Assembly: GCF_030864005.1 (NCBI RefSeq)
Contig: NZ_CP132976.1
Location: 62,001-126,000 of the forward strand
Source of the DNA: Achromobacter seleniivolatilans
GTDB lineage: Bacteria; Pseudomonadota; Gammaproteobacteria; Burkholderiales; Burkholderiaceae_B
Length of the DNA stretch: 64,000 nt
Direction: 5' to 3'
Part shown: positions 53,989-62,130 of the stretch, one piece after another
Numbering within the stretch: position 1 is the first letter of the stretch
Layout of the letters: the number at the start of each line of letters is the position of its first letter
Translations under genes and position numbers: made by a program
The notes under the pieces: generated by a model
What the model saw: only the letters and a program-made list of their open reading frames with translations
The model's database searches: none
What the model was told of the DNA's origin: nothing

Positions 53989-54861
53989 TTAACGGTCTTT
54001 CAGCAGCGACACCAGCTCAGGCACATAACGGTCGCCACCGCCTTGCGTGACGGCCTGATCAAACGTGTGCTGAACGGCAGCGCCAATTTCCCGCACGGCG
54101 CCCGCTTCGGCGGCCATCGTGTTGTAGTACGACAGATCCTTTTGCGCGTTCGACATAAAAAAGCGCAGCGAAGACGCGTCCTGTTCCAGCAGATACGGCT
54201 TGATGCGCTCCAGTGCCACGCCGCCGCCGCCGCCCTTGGCCAGCACGTCGGTAAACACCGCCGGATCAATATCCGAACGCAGCGCGCACGCCGCTGCTTC
54301 CGACAGCAACGCCACCACACCCAGAGACACATAGTTGTGCAGCAGCTTCATGCGGTGCCCGGCGCCGATGGGGCCAGCATGCGTGATGTTCTCTGCAAAG
54401 CAGGCCAGGATGGGTTTGCACTCTTCGAACAAGGCTGCGTCGCCGCCCACCAGCAGATTCAAGCGGCCTTCGGCGGCTTCCTTCGGCGTGCGCGTCATCG
54501 GCGCGTCCAGGAAGCGGCCGCCCGTTTCCGTTACGGCCGCCGCCACCTTGACCGTGGACGAGGGGATAGCGGTCGAGCAATCGATGATCACCGTGCCGGG
54601 ACGCAAGCCTTCCAGCACGCCGCCAGCTGACAGCAGCACGGCTTCGACCTGCGGGCTGCCGGTGACACACAAGATGATCACGTCGGACTGAGCGGCCAGC
54701 GTAGCGCCGTCGGCGACGCTAGTCGCGCCTGCGGCTTTCAGCGTGTCCAGAGGCTGATTGCCCGGGTGATCCAGCACCGTCAGGGTATGACCGTGCTTGA
54801 CCAGATTGCTTGCAATACCGTGGCCCATCAGGCCAATTCCCACCATGCCGATTCTTGCCAT
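53989..54861 (-). CDS. NAD(P)-dependent 3-hydroxyisobutyrate dehydrogenase-like protein
   Basis: A 290-residue beta-hydroxyacid dehydrogenase. Cofactor motif IGMVGIGLMGHGIASNLVKHGH, substrate loop FLDAPMTRTPKEAAEGRLNLLVGGD (usual DAPVSGG-type motif altered), and the catalytic Lys in GAGHRMKLLHNYVSLG. Members reduce tartronate or succinate semialdehydes or oxidise 3-hydroxyisobutyrate; the altered MTRTP loop prevents a firm choice. It stands alone, transcribed from a promoter shared with nothing obvious, and faces the MFS gene, so the two may belong to one small catabolic locus. Confidence 0.87.
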   Translation of the reverse strand: MARIGMVGIGLMGHGIASNLVKHGHTLTVLDHPGNQPLDTLKAAGATSVADGATLAAQSDVIILCVTGSPQVEAVLLSAGGVLEGLRPGTVIIDCSTAIPSSTVKVAAAVTETGGRFLDAPMTRTPKEAAEGRLNLLVGGDAALFEECKPILACFAENITHAGPIGAGHRMKLLHNYVSLGVVALLSEAAACALRSDIDPAVFTDVLAKGGGGGVALERIKPYLLEQDASSLRFFMSNAQKDLSYYNTMAAEAGAVREIGAAVQHTFDQAVTQGGGDRYVPELVSLLKDR

Positions 54862-55040
54862 CTTCCTTTGCTCCTGCCACTAGGGTGATTGTTATGCCGC
54901 AAATCTTACTCTTCCCGCGCGTCATCGCGCTTGGGTCCATTCGTTCGCTCTGCGTACACCTCTTGGGGGCGGACCTGCCCGGCACGCCCCGGTTTGCGGT
55001 ACTTTCAGCCATTCACTTCGGATTCACACGATTGCACGCC

Positions 55041-55469
55041 ATGACAGATTCAATCCCCGCAGGTTTTGCTCCTTGGCGCCCCAGCAGCCCCTTCATGACG
55101 CATCTGGCTGACTTGGGCACGCTGTACCGGCGCGACGCGGACAGCGTGCTGGCACTGCGGGTAGGGCACGCGCACACGAACACGCATGGCATGGCCCACG
55201 GCGGACTGCTTGCGACACTGGCCGACAGCGCGCTGGGCCACACCATCGCGCAGCAAGGGCAGGTGTCTGTTGTGACCGTGCAGATGTCGGTGGAATATCT
55301 GAACGCCGTCCAGCCCGGCGACTGGCTCGAAGCCCACGTGCAAATCGACAAGCAGGGCAAACGCCTGATCTACGCGACCTGCCTGCTCAAGGCCAGTGGC
55401 CGCCTGATGCTCAAAGCCAACGCCGTCTTCGCCGTCCGCCACGCGGCCGTGGCCGCGTCCGATGGCTGA
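55041..55469 (+). CDS. PaaI-family thioesterase (hotdog fold)
   Basis: A 142-residue protein. The hotdog core is VGHAHTNTHGMAHGGLLATLADSALGHTI, with the active-site HGG and Asp in LADSA, and SVEYLNAVQPGDWLEAHVQI after it. Such enzymes hydrolyse acyl-CoA or hydroxyphenylacetyl-CoA thioesters in the cytosol. The start MTDSIPAG at 55041 is chosen since the family begins there; the upstream open frame overlaps the divergent gene's region. It is independent of its neighbours. Confidence 0.87.
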   Translation: MTDSIPAGFAPWRPSSPFMTHLADLGTLYRRDADSVLALRVGHAHTNTHGMAHGGLLATLADSALGHTIAQQGQVSVVTVQMSVEYLNAVQPGDWLEAHVQIDKQGKRLIYATCLLKASGRLMLKANAVFAVRHAAVAASDG

Positions 55470-55481
55470 CTGACGATTGCG

Positions 55482-56939
55482 CTACAGATAAGGCGTGGCC
55501 AGCCAGATCACCTTGTTGCGCAGACGCTTGGCAAATGGCGCCTGCAACAGATCTTCCAGCGTCTCGCGCTTGGCGTGCCCGATCAGCCCATCGATCCGGC
55601 TGCCGATCCAGCGAGCGACGGTCGGATCATAGATCTCGGTGTCCAGCTCAAAGTTCAGCCGCAAGCTGCGCGGATCGAGATTGGACGACCCGACATACGC
55701 CCAAGCATCGTCCACCGTCATCAGCTTCGAATGGTCAAACGCCCCAACCGCGCGCCAGACGCGGCAGCCGGTGCGAACCACCTGGTCCAGTTGCGCCGAC
55801 ATGGCGTAGTCCACCAGCCGCAGATTGTTCTTGTCGGGAATGACGATGTCCACCACGATGCCGCGCCGCGCCGCCGTCGCCAACGCGCCGATCAGCGTCT
55901 GATCGGGCAGGAAGTAGGGCGACTGAATACGCACATGCCGTTGCGCCACTGCCAAAGCGCCCAACAGCATATTGTGTGAGCTGCCCAGCGCGCGGTCAGG
56001 GCCAGACGGCACGCAGCGCATCGGCACATTCCCCGTAGGCGGCAAGGCCAATGGATCAAACCAGGGCTGGGCAGGAAGCGACTCGTGCGTGGTGAAGTTC
56101 CAATCATGCGCAAACACCGACATCAGCTGCGTCACAATCGGCCCTTCCACTCGGAAGTGCGTATCGCGATTGGTGTCGTCACCCGCCAGCGCGCTAACAA
56201 AGGCTGCCCGCACATTCATGCCGCCCGTAAACCCCACGCGCCCGTCGATCACCAGTACTTTGCGATGGCTGCGCAGATTGGCATAAGGCATGCGCAGCAC
56301 ACCCAGGGGATTGGTCATGAAGCGCGCCACCGGCACCCCGCCACGCGCCAGCATGCGCACGATAGGCGGCCGGGAATACTTAGACCCGATCGCATCAATC
56401 AGCACACGCACCTGCACCCCGCGCGCCTGCGCCTCAATCAGCGCCTGCGCCAACTCGCGCCCGATCGCATCGTTGTCGAAGATATAGCTCTGCATTGCAA
56501 TCGCATGCTGCGCATTGCGGATCGCCAGCAGCATCGCCGGATACGTATCGTCCCCACCCGCCAAAGGCTGCACCGCATTGCCGCCCAGCAGACGAAACCG
56601 GCTGACCCGGTCACCCAGTACCTTCAACGACGCAAACTGCGGACCCGAGATCGGCGCTACATCCACCGGCAAAGTCTCGACCTGCTCGGCATCCACCACC
56701 ATCGCCTCGTCCCTCAACTGCGACAGACGCGTCTTGCGAATCCGGTTGATACCCGCCACGAAATAGAACAGCGCGCCAAAGAGTGGAGAGAACATCGCCA
56801 CCCCCACCCAGCCAATGGCCGCCCGCACATCCTGTTTAGTCATCGCGGCATGAACAGCCGCCCCCGTGCCCGCCACGATGCTGATGCCAAACACCAGATG
56901 GGGCCAGTAGTCGATCAAAATTGCGTGTATGCGATCCAT
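55482..56939 (-). CDS. cls: Cardiolipin synthase
   Basis: A 485-residue phospholipase D-superfamily enzyme that joins two phosphatidylglycerols to cardiolipin at the inner membrane. Two N-terminal helices (YWPHLVFGISIVAGTGAAVH and IGWVGVAMFSPLFGALFYF) precede the catalytic part. Both HKD motifs are intact: NLRSHRKVLVIDGRVGFTGG near residue 225 and FDHSKLMTVDDAWAYVGSSN near residue 395. The ATG at 56939 (MDRIHAIL) is preferred over an upstream TTG. It ends 12 bp from the thioesterase stop, convergently. Confidence 0.92.
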   Translation of the reverse strand: MDRIHAILIDYWPHLVFGISIVAGTGAAVHAAMTKQDVRAAIGWVGVAMFSPLFGALFYFVAGINRIRKTRLSQLRDEAMVVDAEQVETLPVDVAPISGPQFASLKVLGDRVSRFRLLGGNAVQPLAGGDDTYPAMLLAIRNAQHAIAMQSYIFDNDAIGRELAQALIEAQARGVQVRVLIDAIGSKYSRPPIVRMLARGGVPVARFMTNPLGVLRMPYANLRSHRKVLVIDGRVGFTGGMNVRAAFVSALAGDDTNRDTHFRVEGPIVTQLMSVFAHDWNFTTHESLPAQPWFDPLALPPTGNVPMRCVPSGPDRALGSSHNMLLGALAVAQRHVRIQSPYFLPDQTLIGALATAARRGIVVDIVIPDKNNLRLVDYAMSAQLDQVVRTGCRVWRAVGAFDHSKLMTVDDAWAYVGSSNLDPRSLRLNFELDTEIYDPTVARWIGSRIDGLIGHAKRETLEDLLQAPFAKRLRNKVIWLATPYL

Positions 56940-57120
56940 AGCGATGACGTAACAGCCGGCCTCCAAGGGTGATCCAAGCGGAAGGATAGCAAGCTGTGGC
57001 GCACAGGCAAGAAAAATTGGGGGCAGGGCTTTTGACGCGCGAAAAATATGTGCTATAGTTCGGCCTCTTCGTTGTTGAGCTTCTTTTCAAGCACAGCGGT
57101 GAAGGCGAAGCAGTACCAGA

Positions 57121-57197
57121 GGTGGCTGTAGCTCAGTTGGTAGAGTCCTGGATTGTGATTCCAGTTGTCGTGGGTTCGAGCCCCATCAGCCACCCCA
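57121..57197 (+). tRNA. tRNA-His(GTG), integration site
   Basis: A full cloverleaf with the extra G at position -1 (57121) typical of tRNA-His, acceptor GTGGCTG with CAGCCAC, anticodon loop TTGTGAT (anticodon GTG) and encoded CCA. The integrase gene next to its 3' end, pointing at it, marks it as the attachment site of the following element. Confidence 0.97.
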
Positions 57198-57215
57198 AAG
57201 AATTCGTTAGAAATC

Positions 57216-57241
57216 AGCCGCTTAGAGCGGCTTTTTTCTTT
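57216..57241 (+). terminator. Terminator of tRNA-His
   Basis: AGCCGCT, loop TAG, AGCGGCT, then TTTTTCTTTT: a 7-bp stem with a strong T-run 19 bp after the tRNA. Confidence 0.9.
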
Positions 57242-57285
57242 TCTGCGGCAGAATAATTCTAATAAATCGCACCGGTTCTAATTTC

Positions 57286-58089
57286 CTAGAACGTCGGCGT
57301 GACCTTTACCTTGCGTCGCCGGTCGTATACCCGCCTAGTTGTGGCCGCATTTTTGTGCGTCTCAGGATTCTCATCTCGGCTGACCATTTCCGTGACATAC
57401 ATCGCCCGTAGATCGTGAGCGGTAAATCGGTCTCCGCCTGCTGCGACAAAGTCCGCCATGATCTTTGACCAGTTGGCTTTGAACCCGGCATCGGTATAGG
57501 GAGCACCTGACCTAGCGGCGAAGACATAGGGCGTCTCATGCTTTTTCGACAACCTGACCGCTTCCGTAAGTAGCTTGCTTAGAAGTGGCGACCACGAAAT
57601 CAGGTATTCGCGGGCCGAATCGGTTGCTTTGAGCTTGGCAGCCTGGACCGACACGCCTTCTGCTGAGAGCGCAGACTCTTCTAGGCGAAGTATCTCCACG
57701 CGTCGCCGTCCCGTAATCCCCACCATCAGCCCGATTAGCGCAGTCATATAGCTGCCTTCGCCGCGATTCTTCGCGACGTCAAGGAACGCGTTAACCTCGA
57801 TATGCTCGGGCTTCCTGGAGCGTGGTCGTTCTGGATTCCTGGCGACGCCATGACATGGATTCGATTCCACGATGCCATGCCGAATGCCGTAGTTGAAAGC
57901 AGACCCGAGTGCAGCCATATCGCGGTTTGCCCTAGTGCCGCGCCCTTTGGCCCGCATCCGATCTAAGAATTTTTCCTTGTCTGATGGCTTGAACTGCTTG
58001 GCTGGCATGTGGCCGAAGGTATCCGCAACCTCGTCCCTGGGTGATACGGCAACGCGGCCGTCGAAGCGCCATTCCACATGTAGGCTCAT
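57286..58089 (-). CDS. int: Tyrosine recombinase (integrase)
   Basis: A 267-residue site-specific recombinase. The core-binding domain spans residues 26-80 (FKPSDKEKFLDRMRAKGRGTRANRDMAALGSAF). The catalytic domain has Arg in VGITGRRRVEILRLEES, the H-x-x-R motif in FTAHDLRAMYVTEM, and the nucleophilic Tyr in TTRRVYDRRRK near the end. It is shorter than typical phage integrases (320-400) and lacks the N-terminal arm-binding domain. The gene is oriented toward tRNA-His, and its start overlaps the methyltransferase stop as ATGA. Activity is plausible but excision may be impaired by the missing domain. Confidence 0.88.
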   Translation of the reverse strand: MSLHVEWRFDGRVAVSPRDEVADTFGHMPAKQFKPSDKEKFLDRMRAKGRGTRANRDMAALGSAFNYGIRHGIVESNPCHGVARNPERPRSRKPEHIEVNAFLDVAKNRGEGSYMTALIGLMVGITGRRRVEILRLEESALSAEGVSVQAAKLKATDSAREYLISWSPLLSKLLTEAVRLSKKHETPYVFAARSGAPYTDAGFKANWSKIMADFVAAGGDRFTAHDLRAMYVTEMVSRDENPETHKNAATTRRVYDRRRKVKVTPTF

Positions 58090-58706
58090 GCTGCTTTCCT
58101 TATGGCGTCGATGGCGTATGCGGCCATGGGGGGCGGATTGGCGTTGCCGAGCATATGCAGGGCCAAGGCTTGGTTGTCGGGAAGGCGGTAATCGTTGGGG
58201 AAGCCCATTCCTGCGCAGTTCTCTGCCGTTGTGAGCATCCGCATATGGTCGCCGTCTACGAGCGCCCAGCGCGCGCGGGTGGTGATCGTGCCCAGCGGGC
58301 GGTCCAAGGACCGGCCAGTAAGGCTGGAGCCCGAGCCGTAGTAGGGCATTACGAAGCGGTCGCCGAACTGGCGACGGCCAGCGCGGACGCGGGCTAGGGT
58401 CTTGGGTGAGCGGCCAGGGCGTTCAATCAGGGACCAGTTGCCAGCGTCGAAGTCGATCACATCCCGGATAGGGCGGTGGGCGGCATTGGGTGCCACCAGT
58501 TCGATAGGGTGCTTGCTCCTGGTGGCCGCGATCAGAATGCGCTGACGGTGCTGCGGCACGCCGCAGTCCGCCGCGTCCCAGATGACGGGAGATAGGGCAT
58601 ATCCCAGGGCATTCATCGCTGCGCACCACGCCGGGTAGAGCTGCCATTGCGCGAAGGCGGGCATCCTCCCCGCTCTAAAGGACGGGGGGGATGTCAAATA
58701 AGACAA
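58086..58706 (-). pseudogene. Truncated C5 DNA methyltransferase (C-terminal part only)
   Basis: The 206-residue frame matches only the back half of a cytosine-5 methyltransferase: DCGVPQHRQRILIAATR (motif VIII), RPLGTITTRARWALV (motif IX) and MLGNANPPPMAAYAIDAI (motif X). The SAM-binding motif I, the catalytic Pro-Cys motif IV and motif VI are missing. Homology begins at about base 58660, exactly beside the IS-end-like hairpin; the first 15 residues of the frame (MSYLTSPPSFRAGRM) come from that hairpin. It was therefore beheaded by an insertion or deletion and should be inactive. Confidence 0.85.
58661..58694. repeat. IS200/IS605 end-like hairpin
   Basis: CATCCTCCCCG, TCTAAAGG interior and CGGGGGGGATG form a near-perfect stem of about 11 bp, followed by TCAA. 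The motif resembles the right-end hairpin of TnpB-type IS200/IS605 elements (CCCCGCCC...GGGCGGGGAGGATGTCAA). No transposase or TnpB gene adjoins it, so it is a solo end or a scar. It marks the break in the methyltransferase. Confidence 0.6.
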
Positions 58707-58819
58707 CCCCTAAAGCCAACCAAGATTGTTGCCATTAACCTTGATTAGGCACCTGCGCCCAATACGCCGCTGATGCAGTTGGGAGTGTTGCCACTCGAAC
58801 TCAACCCTAAAGGACTGAT

Positions 58820-59563
58820 ATGGCGGTTCAGGCACCAGCAAAAAAAACCGATTTCGAAAAATGGCAAGACGGCATCGACAAGGCAGTTGGCGATCCGAAA
58901 TGGAATGAGTGGGACTGCGACATTCAGATGGCCGTCAATGAATACAACCGTCACCTTTCTGGCACGACCGGCTACGTCCAACTCGACTGGCGATTTATCA
59001 AAGCAATTCTGTGGGTCGAGACTGGGGCATATAACGCGGAGTGGGGAAGCAGGCCCCTACGCATTGGGGTTCCAGGCGACCCAGGACTGTCATCATTGCT
59101 TTCTGGTAACGAAGGGGGAAATCTAATCCTGCCTCCAGCATGGAAAGGAAAAATGACTGTCAGTTCGGTTCGCGCAATTCCCACCCACAACATTCGCGCG
59201 GGGATTGGCTATCTGTTGATGAAGTTGGGCCGCTACGAATACCGCACCATCCCTGACGCTGATCCAAAAGTCTACGAAATAGTCGTCAAGGCAGGCGACA
59301 GCCTCTCGAAGATATCGGAGGCGAAGGGAAGTACGGTCGAGATGATGCAGAAGTTAAATCCGACAGCGGCCACCTTGAGGCCCGGACAGGTGTTGAAGTA
59401 CCAAAAGGCGTCGGTACAACGTGTCATCACAGGCTGGCGGAGCATCTCCACGGCCACTATCGCGGACCGGTATAACGGAGGCGGTGATCTTGCCTACGAA
59501 GTGAAGCTCAACTACACCTTAAACGCACTGCGCAAGGGAACGCCCCGGATATGCACAAATTAG
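58820..59563 (+). CDS. LysM protein with lytic-transglycosylase-like N-terminus (candidate antibacterial effector)
   Basis: A 247-residue protein with AAAGGA before the ATG and no signal peptide or membrane helix. Residues about 45-140 resemble a lysozyme-fold transglycosylase: LDWRFIKAILWVETGAYNAEW (Glu of VETG as catalytic candidate), RIGVPGDPGLSSLL, then HNIRAGIGYLLMKLGRYE in the place where such enzymes have NI..G..YL. Residues 153-196 are a LysM peptidoglycan-binding domain (YEIVVKAGDSLSKISEAKG, LNPTAATLRPGQVLKY). A cytosolic cell-wall enzyme followed, with 13-bp overlap, by a secreted lysozyme-inhibitor-like protein is the pattern of type VI secretion effector and immunity pairs. An endolysin is an alternative. 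GC content is lower than the chromosome around it. Confidence 0.75.
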   Translation: MAVQAPAKKTDFEKWQDGIDKAVGDPKWNEWDCDIQMAVNEYNRHLSGTTGYVQLDWRFIKAILWVETGAYNAEWGSRPLRIGVPGDPGLSSLLSGNEGGNLILPPAWKGKMTVSSVRAIPTHNIRAGIGYLLMKLGRYEYRTIPDADPKVYEIVVKAGDSLSKISEAKGSTVEMMQKLNPTAATLRPGQVLKYQKASVQRVITGWRSISTATIADRYNGGGDLAYEVKLNYTLNALRKGTPRICTN

Positions 59564-59991
59564 CGCGATTAGCTTTTGCTTTGGGTGCAATCTTTCCGTG
59601 GGTGTCGATAGCCTCCGCCGACACCCTTGGACGGAGCGAACGTGAGCTGCGATTAGAGTGCGCGTTTGAACCACCTGGTGTAAGGGAATGCCTGGAAAAA
59701 AAGGCTGCGGGAAGTGAAGTCGAGTTGAAAGACGCAGAAGAGAAGGCAGTTGACGTTCTGAGCAAATGGGATGAAGACGCCAAGTACGTGAACCAAGCCA
59801 AGGCCAAACTCAAAGCATCAAACAGAGACTTTATTACGTACCGCGATGCCCAGTGCGCATTTGCTTCATCCTTGGGTGGAGGGGCAATTGGAAACGCTCT
59901 GGCCATGCGCCGTTTCGCGTGTGTTGCAGAACTCAACGGCAGACGCGCACTTCAGCTACGCGATTTGGTGTCAGACCGGCCATTAAAGTAG
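59551..59991 (+). CDS. LprI/DUF1311-type lysozyme-inhibitor-like protein (candidate immunity)
   Basis: A 146-residue secreted protein: signal peptide LARLAFALGAIFPWVSIASA, then Cys-containing segments (LECAFEPPGVRECLEKK). The C-terminal part holds the DUF1311 pattern FITYRDAQCAFASSLGGG followed by RRFACVAELNGRRALQLRDLV, where paired Cys and the RA..L.. helix are typical of LprI lysozyme inhibitors. The start codon overlaps the end of the LysM gene by 13 bp, so the two are co-translated. In the periplasm it could neutralise the muralytic activity of its partner. Confidence 0.78.
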   Translation: MHKLARLAFALGAIFPWVSIASADTLGRSERELRLECAFEPPGVRECLEKKAAGSEVELKDAEEKAVDVLSKWDEDAKYVNQAKAKLKASNRDFITYRDAQCAFASSLGGGAIGNALAMRRFACVAELNGRRALQLRDLVSDRPLK

Positions 59992-60003
59992 TTTTCTAGA
60001 CCG

Positions 60004-60231
60004 CTACCCGTCCGCATCCCGTTTGACAGGGGCGGGCTGAATGATCCCTCTGGCGATGGAGGCGCGGTAGCTTTTCCATGCGATTCGCCCAAGCCCTACG
60101 GTGGCGACTGCTGCAATGCCGAACATCATTGAAAGGGCATACTCTTCGCGAGCCCAGTAGATCGCTACCAGTGCGCCCTGCATGATGAAAACTGCGATGT
60201 GCAGTCCGACATGGCGGATAGAGTTTTTCAT
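60004..60231 (-). CDS. Small two-helix membrane protein (phage-type)
   Basis: A 75-residue protein with two hydrophobic segments (VGLHIAVFIMQGALVAIYW and LSMMFGIAAVATVGLGRIAW) and a basic tail. The start is coupled to the next upstream gene by a 4-bp overlap. No family is recognised; such genes are common in phage early or lysis regions. Confidence 0.6.
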   Translation of the reverse strand: MKNSIRHVGLHIAVFIMQGALVAIYWAREEYALSMMFGIAAVATVGLGRIAWKSYRASIARGIIQPAPVKRDADG

Positions 60232-60434
60232 TGTGTATTCCCTTTTTGCTGGGCGCCGATTGCGTCATTGATCTGGTCCGGCGTCTGCTGCAATTCGAAG
60301 GTTTTGCCGTCGAAGGTGCGGACATAGGAGTGGATGCCATGCCAGGCGCTGGAGGCTCCCGCTTCTTGTATTGATGCAATGGCGCCTGGGGCGAGGTAGA
60401 CCGTCTGGCCTTCACGGTTGGAGAGCTTGATCAT
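60228..60434 (-). CDS. Small FlbD-like protein
   Basis: A 68-residue protein starting MIKLSNREGQTVYLAPGAI. The form MI.L....G..v.L....I..I and the following YVRTFDGKTFELQQTPDQI resemble the FlbD fold of flagellar regulators, though similar small proteins occur in phages. The ATG at 60434 overlaps the stop of the gene before it by 4 bp, giving the start. Function unknown. Confidence 0.6.
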   Translation of the reverse strand: MIKLSNREGQTVYLAPGAIASIQEAGASSAWHGIHSYVRTFDGKTFELQQTPDQINDAIGAQQKGNTQ

Positions 60435-60640
60435 GCCGCTTGCTCCTGCGGGGCTTGCTGTTCGGTTGGGATTTCGGCCTGGGTGGCAACTGCGGCTGCA
60501 TCGGCTTGCTGGCGTTGCTTTTCGGCCTGTTTCGCGCGGACTGTTTCGACGGCGCCATGAGCGGCGAACAGATCCAGTAGGGCGCAGGCGTCGAGGGTGA
60601 TAGTGGTTTCGGCTACGCGGCCTTCTTGGATATCGAGCAA
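60431..60640 (-). CDS. Small Gln/Ala-rich phage protein
   Basis: A 69-residue protein. The N-terminal half is ordinary (LDIQEGRVAETTITLDACALLDLF), the C-terminal half a Gln/Ala/Glu-rich helix or coil (AKQAEKQRQQADAAAVATQ). It overlaps the ParB-like gene by 28 bp and the next gene by 4 bp. No known family. Confidence 0.55.
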   Translation of the reverse strand: MLDIQEGRVAETTITLDACALLDLFAAHGAVETVRAKQAEKQRQQADAAAVATQAEIPTEQQAPQEQAA

Positions 60641-61395
60641 GCCGCTTTCTGATTTGCGTCCAGCGCATTGATAAAGGTATCGACGCCGCTGATGAGTGGA
60701 GATACGACTTTGCGGGGCAGGGCGCGGCCGTGAATGGTGCTGGCGATGACTTTGGCCTTGCCTGCGGCTTTGGCTTGGCCGACCTTGCCGGTCAGAAATT
60801 CGCCGGCTTTCGCGCTTAGCTTGCGGACGGCTTCAATTGCTACGTCGGCGGCGACCTGGCTGGAGCGCACCAGTTCTTGTACGTCGCGCTCGGCATCGGC
60901 AAGAATCAAATAGTTTTCGATATGGGTCCGGCTGCAATGCACGATGGCGGCAATTTCAGCGCTGTCCAGCCCCGCACCACGGAAGCGCTTGAAGCCGCGT
61001 GCGGCCTCCAGGGGGCGCAGCGGGGCGTTTCGATTGCTGGTATAGATCCGGGCCTGCCGGTCGATTTCGTTCCCTTGAAACGGGACGATGGACACCCATT
61101 CGATTGGCATCCCGCGTGCGATGGCGCGGCCGAGGGGGTCAAAGCGACGGTGGCCGTCCACCAGTTCAACGCCAGACCCATCGGACAGGGCGACCACCTC
61201 CAGGGGGGGCAGGATGCCGCCAGCCATGATGTAGTTGGTCAGATTCTCGATTCCGGCTTCGTACTCGCTGTCGAGGTCGCGCCGGTTGAAACCGACTTTC
61301 ACACGGATGCGCGAGTACTCGATTTTCATCGCATCAGCGCGCTTGATCGTCTTGTCATTGATCATCGTCTTAAACGATGCGGGGGGATGGGTCAT
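60613..61395 (-). CDS. ParB/Srx-fold phage protein
   Basis: A 260-residue protein with the ParB N-terminal nuclease-like core: ILPPLEVVALSDGSGVELVDGHRRFDPLGRA (the GHRR motif) near residues 65-90, followed by a helix-turn-helix-like LDSAEIAAIVHCSRTHIENYLILAD as in ParB DNA-binding domains. It begins a minus-strand run of coupled small genes. Partition, early transcription control or nuclease activity are possible. The ATG at 61395 has an AGGT site upstream; later Mets at residues 11 and 23 are alternatives. Confidence 0.8.
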   Translation of the reverse strand: MTHPPASFKTMINDKTIKRADAMKIEYSRIRVKVGFNRRDLDSEYEAGIENLTNYIMAGGILPPLEVVALSDGSGVELVDGHRRFDPLGRAIARGMPIEWVSIVPFQGNEIDRQARIYTSNRNAPLRPLEAARGFKRFRGAGLDSAEIAAIVHCSRTHIENYLILADAERDVQELVRSSQVAADVAIEAVRKLSAKAGEFLTGKVGQAKAAGKAKVIASTIHGRALPRKVVSPLISGVDTFINALDANQKAACSISKKAA

Positions 61396-61452
61396 GTGAT
61401 ACCTGTTCAGAGATTGGGCTACGATGCGGCGACCATCGAAGCAGGGGGAGCC

Positions 61453-62130
61453 ATGAAGAAGGGGTATCAGGTCGCCTTACTACTCGCGTTCGGCGCGTTG
61501 TTCGCCGCTTTCGCTTTCAATCCACCTAAGACCAGCGGTGATTGGGCCTCCTGGGTGCAGGCGTGGGGTTCTATAGCGGCGATCTGTGCCGCGATCTGGA
61601 TTGCCTATGATCAGCACGCCAAAGTCAGGGAACAGCAGGCAAGCGCTAGACACGATGAGGTGAGGAATTTCCTGTTTGGCATCCGTGAAGAGCTGCACAT
61701 TAATTGGGTTGTATATATGCAAACCGTCGGCGACGCTGTCCAAGCGGTTAAAGACAACGCCGCTGTCGACGTAACTTGGCCCGTGCCGGAGAATCCATTC
61801 AAGGTGTATGCCTCCACAGTGGGACTTATTGGCCGTGTTCCTGACGATCTGATTCGTAAGCAGATCGTTGCGACCTATGTTGTGGCCGGTGGCCTGATGC
61901 TCACCTGGAAAATGCACAACACCATGCGGGCGGCGAGAGATGCTGAGGCCGAACTAGTCGAGGAAATGGATGGGACTCGACCAAATGGAACTTGGGTAGT
62001 GCTTCAGAGGGATCTAACTCGGTACAGCCAGCAACTGCGAAAGCATCAAAATGAGGCTGAAGCCATGATCGGCATTGCCGTTGACCTAATAGACACCTAT
62101 TTGAAAAAAAACCCGGCATCGTCCGTTTAA
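61453..62130 (+). CDS. Hypothetical membrane protein
   Basis: A 225-residue protein with GGGGGAG before the ATG. Two hydrophobic segments at the N-terminus (YQVALLLAFGALFAAFAF and WVQAWGSIAAICAAIWIAY) are followed by a long soluble helical region (residues 65-225). The two-helix plus SIAAICAAI pattern recalls DUF-type phage and defence-island proteins with a membrane anchor, but no motif is assigned. Its stop touches the stop of the convergent HTH gene by 4 bp. Confidence 0.65.
   Translation: MKKGYQVALLLAFGALFAAFAFNPPKTSGDWASWVQAWGSIAAICAAIWIAYDQHAKVREQQASARHDEVRNFLFGIREELHINWVVYMQTVGDAVQAVKDNAAVDVTWPVPENPFKVYASTVGLIGRVPDDLIRKQIVATYVVAGGLMLTWKMHNTMRAARDAEAELVEEMDGTRPNGTWVVLQRDLTRYSQQLRKHQNEAEAMIGIAVDLIDTYLKKNPASSV

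Noticed and set aside
61453..61500. CRISPR array or other regularly spaced repeats
   Set aside because: None found anywhere in the window; the only tandem repeat is the short one at 34181-34239.
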